Shown one piece after another: positions 35,455 through 44,605 of a stretch of 64,000 nt of DNA (positions are counted from its first letter, which is position 1; each line of letters begins with the position of its first letter). Made by a program: the position numbers and the translations under genes. Source of the DNA: Chrysoperla carnea (Eukaryota; Arthropoda; Insecta; Neuroptera; Chrysopidae); NCBI RefSeq assembly GCF_905475395.1, contig NC_058339.1, forward strand, positions 72,630,520-72,694,519, given 5' to 3'. The notes beneath the pieces are model-generated. The model ran no database searches, was not told where the DNA came from, and was given only the letters and a program-made list of their open reading frames with translations.

Positions 35455-37797
35455 TTATCTAAATTCATATATTTGTATGCTGTGTTCTGGAACATGAGTT
35501 AAATTTAACGATTGAAACCTGTAAAAAAAAAAACAAAGTTTTTGGTTTAATAATTTGTTGTCCAATGAAATTGGACAAAAAAAATATATTATTATGGGAA
35601 ATAGATCACAAAAATTTGTCCTTTTCAGGGTGACCACAAGAATCAACTTTCAAAATCTTCTGATGATTTCGAATTTTCCTGTCTAATTTACTACTATACT
35701 TTACCTGATTATGATTAATTTATAACGATTAAAGGTTATTATTAGAAAAGTTTAATACGGGAGTTAAGGGCTCGAATGGCCGCCCCTTACGAGCAAAGCG
35801 AGTTTAATTGAATTAAATTAAAACCATTTTAATAGTAAGTTGAACGTTACTAGAAGATAGTATCTTTTTCCAAATAAGGATTTTTTAACTTTTCCTCATA
35901 GAATTTCGACAATACATGATTTTTCAGTAAGAAACCGGACCTTTCAATTTAAACAAAATGTTTGTAATAGATTAAATAATACAGTAACCTTTTCGTTTGA
36001 AAGTATGGGGTAGTCTGCTTCAAATCCGGTAGTTCCGATTTTTTTGCAGACTTATTTATGATGTTGGTCTAATGAATAATCCAAGTTTGTGACCTCGAGC
36101 GACGAACGCAACTTTGTCAAAATCGAAAAAATCCGTGAAATTTTCAGTTTTCTATTTAGATTTTGGCGTTTATAACCCTAAACGGGTAGTTTTTGAAATA
36201 ACGTTTTTAAAGTAGAATAAATTTGCTACAACATGAGACTAGAATCGTCTCTGTAGATCCAATATTTTCCGAGATAAATCCTTTTAAAATTTATCATTTT
36301 TTCGAACTTTGCAATTTTTTGCAATATTATGTCGTTTTGAAATAATTTTGACCCTGAACAACACCAGCACATTACGTCAGAGATAAGTGGAACTACCTCC
36401 AGCTAGAGTAGTTCGAGTGATGTGTGAAATATTGCAAAAAATTGCGAAGTTGGAGTAAATGATGAACTTTGAATAGGTTTTTATCGGAAATTACTGGGTC
36501 TACAGAGACGATTTTAGTCTCATATTATAGCAAATTTAATCTACTTTTAAAATTTTAAAAAGATATTTCGAATAGTATCTAATTCCCGCCATTTAAAAAA
36601 AAAAAAAATAGTTTATTGTAAGTGCCTTTTTCCAGATGACTCTATGGAAAAACATTTCATGTACAGTAGAGTTGCCTATCTATTTATGTAATAAATTATA
36701 ATCTGTGATTCTAATTTAAATTGTATAACTATTAAGGAAAATTTAAAAAGAGGGCGTGGGCGTGTCTAAGAAAATTTACATAAACGCAAACTTTTCTTTC
36801 GAGGTGAAAATATTAGACTAAAATTAAGCAAAAATATTTATCGAAAAAACTAACCATTCAGAGCTTCGATGGTAATAATAACCTTCAATGGTTGCCGCTG
36901 ATTTTTGGAAACATATATAATAAAATCCAGCAAATGATGCTCCATTTATATCCTTTATTTTATGATCTGGTACCAAAAAGTGTTCTTTCCATCTCATAAA
37001 TACAAAGTCCGTTTGTGCTAGTGCGTCATAATCGAAACTATCCGAATTAAATGTCTTTGCATACTGATAGAATGATGAAAATTTACTCTAAAATACAAAA
37101 ATTTTATTTTAATAATCACAGTTATTTCTTTGTCAGATTCCTACTCGAAAAATGGCATAGCTTGATGTTCTGATACATTTCTTAAAAGGGCGGGAAAAAA
37201 ATTCTAACTTAAAATTACTACAATAACAAAATTGGAGGAATAATTTGATTACTGCGTAGTTTTAATATAATTTCAATGAGATTTATATAAAATTTTATTG
37301 ATATTAGTGTCTAAAATACTCACTGACAATTTAAACATATTTTTGTAAATTTCCTAAGTTGAAAATTTTTCCATTAGGAAAACTGTGTATAAATATTACA
37401 TACCCAATGTTTTTTATCAACATCCTCATCAGCGTCCCATTTTCTCGTCAAAAAAGGATATTTTTGGCTGATAATTTCACCATCAAAAAATGTCGTTAAC
37501 GTGGGAAATTCTTCTGTTAAACCTTTGATCTTTAAATAGCCACATAAATATGAATTTTCTTCATCAACATACTAAGGAAAAATCATTTAGAATTCAATAA
37601 AAAATGAAAATTATTTGTATAATAACAAAATAAATAATATAAATTCTAACCTGTAAAACCACTTCAACTTCATACGAATTTCCTTTTGATTTTTGTGATC
37701 CGTGAAATTTTGAACCGTTGTATAAAAGTGATTTTGTAATTCCTGGTTGTTTTGAATTTGCTGGAGGTGGTGGTGTTATGTCGACTTTGACGGGCAT
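35455..37797 (-). CDS. GID4: GID4, substrate receptor of the CTLH/GID E3 ubiquitin ligase
   Basis: GID4 is the substrate receptor of the multi-subunit CTLH E3 ligase and binds Pro/N-degrons. Four exons on the minus strand, 37797-37651, 37571-37404, 37087-36855 and 35518-35455, join in phase to give 203 residues. The protein starts [19 protein letters not shown], then has [61 protein letters not shown] and [15 protein letters not shown], and ends with the strongly conserved [13 protein letters not shown]. This covers the whole GID4 beta-barrel core; the vertebrate protein is longer only in its disordered N-terminus. The start is the first in-frame ATG; an upstream GTG frame is not used. Intron 3 (35,519-36,854) contains a family C repeat. 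It looks intact. Confidence 0.93.
35990..36560 (+). repeat. Family C inverted-repeat element in GID4 intron 3
   Basis: It shares TTCAAATCCGGTAGTTCCGA, TGTGACCTCGAGCGACGAAC and TATAACCCTAAA with the BTAF1 intron 9 copy. About 36,213-36,330 and 36,425-36,550 are inverted repeats of roughly 115 bp: AATAAATTTGCTACAACATG faces TCATATTATAGCAAATTTAA, and TTTGCAATTTTTTGCAATAT faces AATATTGCAAAAAATTGCGA. The loop is about 100 nt and contains AGCACATTACGTCAGAG. Confidence 0.7.
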
Positions 37798-37999
37798 TCT
37801 TGTAATTAGGATTGAAATAACATTTGACAGATTATAAGACACTTCACTGAAGATTTTTCAATATGGTTACCATTCTAAAAAAAAAAAACTCGTACACAAA
37901 GGTCAAACTTATGTCAAACTCTTCCTATATTATACTTACTACAATAAAAATGAGAAAGCTCTATACACTTTTAAATATGTTAAAAAGAAAGAGTAATAT

Positions 38000-38575
38000 A
38001 TTTTGTTATACCATGCATATATGTAATATGCAAGGTATATTAAGTTTAGTCCCAAGTTTGTAACGCTTAAAAATATTGATGCGACGAACATAATTTTGGT
38101 ATAGGTGTTAATAAAATCACCTAATTAGCCCATTTGCGATTGTCTGTCTGTCTGTCTGTCAACACGATAACTCAAAAACGAAAAGAGATATCAAGATGAA
38201 ATTTTTATAGCGTACTCAGGACGTAAAAAGTGAGTTCGAGTTCGTAAATGAGCAATATAGAACAATTGGGTCTTATCTCGTAAACCGTTAGAGATAGAAC
38301 AAAAGTTTAAATATAAAAAATGTTCCTTATAAAAAAATAAGCAACGTTTGTATTTTTTTTTGTAAACATCACTGTTTACCCTCGAGGGCGGTAATTAGGT
38401 GCAAATTTTATAGTTTGTATTAATATGGGAATATCAGTTATGTGTGTGAAGCTATTTAAAAGTGGATATCTTTTTTTATTTACATGACGTCAAAAAACAA
38501 ACGATTGCGTCATCAACATGGTGTTTCAACAATTAACTCAGTCAATTGTTTGTTTTCACTTGTTTTTATAGAATT
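38000..38575 (-). repeat. Family D interspersed repeat, copy 4 (reverse)
   Basis: On the minus strand it runs from AAACAAGTGAAAACAAACAA at 38,570 down to TATATGCATGGTATAACA near 38,004. It includes the CTCTAACGGTTTACGAGAT block and a GACAGACAGACAGACAGAC run (38,141-38,160 on +). This is one of the longest copies and shares the same internal order as copy 2. Confidence 0.75.
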
Positions 38576-40332
38576 TTTAGTATGTTGGTCAGTAGCATCA
38601 TTTTTATTTAGAATGGTAATAACAAGGGAAGGGAAGGAGAGTTTTTAAAAGGCCAAAATTGGGTTGTGCGATTAAAAAGAAAATTATTATTATCATATGC
38701 AACAATGTGTATTTCGCAATAATAAAGGAAAAATTAATTTATTATGTGACGACATAATTTCTATTACTTAACAACTATTTTTAGTATATAATGATATGGT
38801 CCATAGTACAAAAGTATTAAAATTTATAAAAGTTTTTGTACGCAAAATGTTTTTTAAATAGATTTATATTGTTTATTATATTTGCATAAAATATTTTATT
38901 AATCTAATTTAAAATATATTTTCTTGCGTACTTTCACTTTGTATTACATGAAGTTAGTGAAGTTAAACTACTTGAAAAGAAATACCTACAACTTCATAGC
39001 TTACTTTGCAATAATCAACAAAATCCCATTGTTTATTTGATCAAATTTTGAATAAACTTTTACTACGTCTTTAGTGTTTACGACTATTGTTACCTCTGTA
39101 AATTATATGTTTTTGTTTTATGAAGCTATGAAAAATCTCTCACGATTCCATTATCTTCTTATAGCTCGAAGTTCGAGGATGCCTTCGTGAGCCAAGCAAA
39201 ATAAAAAGAATCCTAATTTAAATGTCAATAACTCTGGTTCTTCTATTCTCCTAATTCTAGTTTTTGTATTTCCCCTTGTGAACAAAAGAGAAAAAATTGG
39301 TATTCCCACAAGTTTCAAATTTTGGGATCTTAATTTTTGATTTAAATACCAGTAGATCAAACCTGTTGAAAATTTAGGATTAAAATCCCATTATGTTTAT
39401 TTTTAGTACATTATTCAAATAGGATTTGTAAAAATCGTTTTCCGTTTTTATATCTTTAATTATAATTAATAGGAGACGATTAAAAAAAAAATTATTAAAA
39501 ATCAATTGTTAATTTAAATATCATTAAATACTATGAGTTTATCACAATTATTTATGTAATAATATTGCTTATATTTTTTAATAAATGAGAATTATTTGTA
39601 AAAGATGAAATTATTATATTCGCTAGCTTTAAGCGATAACTCTATTTTGCACCCAAAGAATACAAACTATTAAGTGTGGTAGAAATGCATAATTTCAGAA
39701 AAATAAGTTGTCTTAAACCAAAATCCATGCCTTTCGACTTTAATTTAGTTTGAAATTTCCTGGTCTTCAGGGATATTTTTACAGAAAAAGATTTATTGGA
39801 AGATAGATAGGTAGGTATAGCGAACATTGACTTTAGAGTTATACATGTCACGCGAAATTTTGATTTTACAATTTTTCAGATATATTTTATCGGATATTGA
39901 TCAGAGAAAGTTTAAAAAATTACACATCCAAAATTATACTATATATTATAATTTCTGTTTTGTGTTATACTACTATTATTATTATATAAAATTATTACTT
40001 TAATATTAATTTGGCAAATAATTTTAAAACATTCCCGCTTTTATTTAAAAATTTAAACATGACTGTGCGAATTGCACGATTTTAACCGAGGTGTTCCCTT
40101 CAATTGAGTTTTAGTGACACAACTTGAGTTGTCATTCGTATTTAGTACTCGTTTTAATAAAAATTGTATTAATTATTTTAAATTATTAACATAAGTAAGT
40201 TTATTAAACATTATTTTATTATAGTTTTTATTTTATTTTCATACTTACATAAAATTTGCGAAACTTATTAAAAATTAAGGTTAGGATGCATAATAACAAT
40301 GATTTAACGAAATTTGTAGATCCACAACAAAG
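38576..40332. other. Spacer upstream of PSMD12
   Basis: AT-rich sequence with no recognised gene. The last few hundred bases must contain the PSMD12 promoter and 5' untranslated region. I see no clear TATA box or proteasome-gene element. Confidence 0.5.
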
Positions 40333-42977
40333 ATGACTGACGTCGAAAATATTGCTACCGATACCGGTCGGATTGTAAAAATGGAAGTAGATTATAGTTC
40401 AACTTGTGATGGAAAGATTCCCGAATGTCAGAAAATGGCCGCTAATGGGGATCTACGCGGGGCTTTAGATGCACTTTTAGCTTTGGAGAAACAAACTCGT
40501 ACAGGAGCTGATGCTACATCCACAGCTCGTGTACTTGTTGCAATTGTTCAAATATGTAAGGATGCACAAGATTGGAATGCTTTATGCGAACATGTTTCAA
40601 TATTGAGTAAGCGTAGATCTCAATTAAAGCAAGCCATTGGGAAAATGGTGCAAGAATGCTGTAGCTATGTACACGAACATGCAAAAGATCAAAAATTAAT
40701 GCCTGATACACCGACATATTTGAAAGTAATTGAAACCTTACGACAGGTAACTGAGGGTAAAATTTATGTAGAAGTTGAACGTGCTCGATTAACTTTAGCA
40801 TTAGCGAAATACAAAGAAAGTATTCAAGATATTACCGGAGCAGCTGAAACAATTCTTGAATTACAAGTTGAAACATATGGTTCAATGGATAAACGAGAGA
40901 AAGTTGAAATGATTTTAGAACAAATGCGTTTGTGTCTGAGAAATGAGGATTATATTCGTACACAAATTATATCGAAGAAAGTTAATGCGAAATTCTTCGA
41001 TGATGAAAGTACTAAAGATTTGAAATTGAAATATTACAATCTTATGCTGAAATTAGATGAACATGAAGGTGCACATTTGGCTGCTTGCAAACATTACAGG
41101 TGAGAAATCATATGCTTAAATATGTATTTTTAATTCAAAAGTAAGTTTGTCCTTTTTACGGGTGGTGGAACTCTTGACAGGACACTGTCGAAATAACTAC
41201 CACCTTCATAACATGAGGATCTCTGATTGTCCCACTTATAGGGCCTATATGGAGGACGATGAAACTACGCAGAAAGCCCACAGTTTCTTCGCCTAGGAAA
41301 AGGAGACTTCTGTGCCCTTTTTGAGAACAATCTGTTACCCAAAGGCGAGACGTCTGCGGATAAGAAATCATATTTTAAGCAGATGAAGCTATATGATTCT
41401 GTCGGGGCATGCGCCAAAAAGCCCACAGCCTTTCCGTCGTTGCTCCAAAGATTTAAGGTTTCGAACCCTTCTGAATCTGACTCTCCGAAAATTTCTGCAG
41501 ATGTAAATAACATGTATGAAGGCTTTACCGTCCTGGAAGCAATCCCAGCGGTGAAGCTGTGAGCATTGTGCGTCGAGTCTCACTCGACAGAATCCTATAG
41601 CTTCAAGTGCTTAAAATAGCATCTCCCGAAGACGTATATCCTTCGGATGACAGGTTGTTCTCAAGGAAAGTACAGAGAAGTCCCCCCTTGGTCTATGTGC
41701 TAGGCACCCATTTGCGGTACCCCTCTTATGTTTTACTATAATTATTGTCCTTTTGCAACAAAAAATATCAACGAGATTTTTTTGTTACTAATCAAAATCA
41801 ATCAATCATTTAGTTCCTGACCGCCACAAACAGCCTTCCACCGTACACAGTTCTGTGCCATTTTCATGATTTCACTCCAGCTCTCCCTCTTCCTCGATTT
41901 CCTTACTGACCCACCTTTTCCAGATTGTCTTCGATTTTCCTCTTTTCTGATGACTGATGGTGTTTCTAATCAAAATACCAATAACGTTTTTTCGAAAACG
42001 AGGTAGATTCGATACAAAATTAAAAAAATAAAGTTCTGAAGTTTCTAGCTCCGAAGGGAATCGTTTCCGGGCACACATGTTAGTTATACCAAATTGCTTG
42101 TTTTACTTACCTTATTAGCCCTCTCAAACATTGATTATTTATTCTGATGCACCCGGTATAGATTAATTTTGACTCAAATATGCAAAGTTTCTTAGATATC
42201 TACCAAAATCTCATATGAAGAACGGTTTCTCGAATCGATTTCAGGCAATTCCTTAGAAAATATTTGTGAGAGTAAAATATTCCAGAGAATTTAAAAAACG
42301 GAAACATTTGTAACTAAGTTTTGTATTTTAGGGCATTAATGAACGCTCAAGAATCCGAAACAATGCGTTTAACATCATTATGTAATGCTGTATTGTACTT
42401 AATATTAGCCCCGCACGACAACGAACAGTCCGATTTAATGCATCGAATGCTATTAGAACGTGAATTAGATCAAATACAAATATTTAAAGAACTATTAAAA
42501 TTATTTGTGAATCCAGAATTAATAAAATGGACAAGTTTTTGTAAATTATATAAACAACCATTATGTGAGAAAACAACTGGAACGGAACGTTTAAATGATG
42601 TATTCGATGAGACACGTACTCCAAAGGCAAAACAACATTGGAAAGAATTACAAGATCGTATTGTTGAGCATAATATACGTGTTATGGCTAAATATTACAC
42701 GCGAATATCATTAAAACGTATGGCTGAATTGTTAGATTTAACACCGGCTGAAGCTGAAACTTCGTTATCATCGTTGGTCGTTTGTGGATCAGTGCATGCT
42801 AAAACTGATCGACCAGCTGGTGTTGTTTACTTTACACGTTCAAAAGATCCAAATGATATATTAAATGATTGGGCAAATCATTTATCCAGTTTAATGCAAC
42901 TTGTAAATAAAACAACGCATTTGATCAACAAAGAGGAATGTGTGCACAAACATCTTTTGTCTGTTAAAAACAATTAA
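40333..42977 (+). CDS. PSMD12: PSMD12 / Rpn5, 26S proteasome lid subunit
   Basis: Rpn5 is a PCI-domain scaffold subunit of the 19S regulatory particle lid. Two exons, 40333-41099 and 42332-42977, join in phase (AG|G) and give 470 residues, near the 456 of human PSMD12. Matching family segments include [77 protein letters not shown] and, after the intron, [13 protein letters not shown]. The C-terminal PCI region contains [18 protein letters not shown] and the tail [13 protein letters not shown]. Start context is ACAAAGATGACT. The 1,232-bp intron carries retroelement debris (41,150-41,975). A poly(A) signal AATAAA lies 41 nt past the stop. The gene looks intact. Confidence 0.95.
41150..41760. 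repeat. GC-richer block of unknown origin in PSMD12 intron
   Basis: This ~600-bp block is much less AT-rich than its surroundings and has open frames on the minus strand broken by stops. It resembles decayed retroelement sequence by composition and by its nearness to the LINE remnant at 41,800, but I see no diagnostic motif. Confidence 0.4.
41800..41975 (-). pseudogene. C-terminal end of a decayed non-LTR retrotransposon ORF
   Basis: The minus strand reads [20 protein letters not shown] and, after a frame change, [21 protein letters not shown]. This matches the common insect retrotransposon C-terminal pattern RGRPxxxW...ExxxxxxxW.Ex..xAxDRxxWRxxV. The frame break and stops show it is dead. 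It sits within the PSMD12 intron, in antisense orientation. Confidence 0.5.
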
Positions 42978-43017
42978 CCCCCCTTTTTTTTGCTTAAATT
43001 TTTCATATATTATTTGT

Positions 43018-43023
43018 AATAAA
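43018..43023 (+). terminator. Poly(A) signal of PSMD12
   Basis: Canonical AATAAA 41 nt after the TAA stop of PSMD12, with a second AATAAA-like sequence about 25 nt further on. Confidence 0.65.
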
Positions 43024-43135
43024 TAACGTTTAATTTACTAAAATAAATCAATTGAAAATGTCAATGTTTTTTTTACACCTGTTGAATCAAACTTTCTTTT
43101 GTTATTAATCTCAAATCTGTCTCTTATGGAGTTCG

Positions 43136-43596
43136 AATAGACCTTTTTCATTAAAAACAAAAATGCTTTTTGATAATTTTTTATGAAAATATAGGTCGAG
43201 TAGAGCCTGTAACTCAAACATTACGCATTTTTAACAATAAAAACACTATGAACAAAATTGTTAAAAAGTCACAATATTTGAAATATTTTAAAACTATTTT
43301 TTTGGCTCCACCGCACACGTTATCTGTGATGTCAATCCGACAAGCAATGACAATAAAACAGTGTCAACAGTTGTATTAATATATCACTGTTATCAAATTT
43401 AAATGACGCCAAACCAACGTTCGTGTAACATCGTGTGTTTCCGGATCGTTTTCGCCAGTTTGAATTTTAATGATTTTCATTGTCTGTTTTCTCGGTCATA
43501 TGGCTTCAAAAAAATCGAGGGATAAAATTAGCCCATTTATTAAGACATTTACTTTCATTTAAAAAAAAAGAAAAAAAAATGTGAAAAAGGTCTATT
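43136..43596. mobile_element. MITE with AATAGACCTTTTTCA termini
   Basis: AATAGACCTTTTTCA at 43,136-43,150 and its exact reverse complement at 43,582-43,596 form 15-bp terminal inverted repeats about 460 bp apart. The interior has a less AT-rich patch (43,405-43,500) and no transposase frame. A target duplication was not clear, so exact ends may be off by a few bases. It lies just downstream of PSMD12. Confidence 0.6.
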
Positions 43597-43877
43597 GTGA
43601 AAGATAAGTTCATATAACTGGAGGGTGGTGAGGAGGTGAAGGTTCAAGTAACACTTAAGTGGCTAATCTAGCTGGAATGGTACATTTAAAACAATGGTCC
43701 CCAAAATTCTTAGTGGTCTCGTAGACCACGCCATGTTTTACCGTTTTGTGTAGACTCCCCGGGTAAGCTAATATCTCATTTTTGAAAATTCATCAACTTC
43801 AAATGTGTTTTGACTCATTTCTAATACATTTTTTATACATTTAATCAAACCAAAATAAAATTAAGTACCTATTTATT

Positions 43878-44025
43878 ATATAGGGTGGGTCATTTTAATC
43901 TATAATGGCTAATAGCTCGTTTTGCAGTCAACCAATAAAAAAATAACTTAAATAAAATTTGCAGAGAAGTTAATGTTCTGACATCTGATTGTACTTAGTT
44001 CTTCGGTTTTCTTTAATAACCATTT
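43878..44025 (+). mobile_element. 5'-truncated SINE copy
   Basis: Starts AGGGTGGGTCATTTTAATCT, with TTTTGCAGTCAACCAATAAA and ATGTTCTGACATCTGA, matching the body of the tRNA-headed SINE at 1,545-1,772 without the head. Confidence 0.6.
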
Positions 44026-44261
44026 TAGTCTGTGACAAATTGGGAAAATTCGTTGGGAAATCGTCGTCGATCTGTTTATGTTTTCAGGTCAAATTAAGAC
44101 TATCGTGGATTCTCGTTTACATCTCACAGACCTCCAATTCTTTTTATAGCTCACATGGATCTACCTGGACCACTTTGGGAATTAATGAAACAGTAATAAT
44201 ATCTGCTTAGATTTGCAGAGTTCTGAGTAAATAATAAACATATTTTGGACTGTATTTTCAT

Positions 44262-44585
44262 TAAATTACTAATATTATAAATTTAAATACGAAAGTTACT
44301 GTCCGTTTGTTTGCTTTCACGTGTAAACCGATTTTGATAAAATTCCGTATAGGGGTGCCTAAAAAACCTTGTGTACATAAGTTACTTTGATTTTTGAATA
44401 TAAACGAAGTAAAAAAGTTTTATATTAAAATAGTGTGTTCCTTTACGTTTTTAAAAATAGAAATAAGTGAAAACTTGAAATCGAAGGAATGAGAGTCTAA
44501 AAGTGCAAGGATACTAAAAGTAATGTTTGTTTATTTTATAGTTTTATAGTCCAGCGAAGCGGGATGATAACGGATAGTTATTTTA
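44262..44585 (+). repeat. LINE-like 3' tail
   Basis: Begins ACTAATATTATAAATTTAAA and TACTGTCCGTTTGTTTGCTT, followed by ACCGATTTTGATAAAATTCC, and ends CCAGCGAAGCGGGATGATAA. This layout is widespread at 3' ends of insect non-LTR elements. A reversed relative lies at 51,215-51,325. Confidence 0.55.
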
Positions 44586-44599
44586 TATATAAAATACAT

Positions 44600-44605
44600 T
44601 TTATT
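44600..44605 (-). terminator. Poly(A) signal abutting the MSANTD3-like stop
   Basis: On the minus strand AATAAA follows directly after the TAA stop (TAAAATAAAATG). If used, the 3' untranslated region would be only about 15-30 nt. Confidence 0.45.

Noticed and set aside
37797-37842. N-terminal extension of GID4 from an upstream GTG
   Set aside because: The codon is GTG, not ATG. The conserved MPV start lies at 37,797.
38141-38160. CRISPR-like or regulatory repeat of CTGT units
   Set aside because: It is a simple tetranucleotide run that belongs to the family D repeat; eukaryotic context excludes CRISPR.
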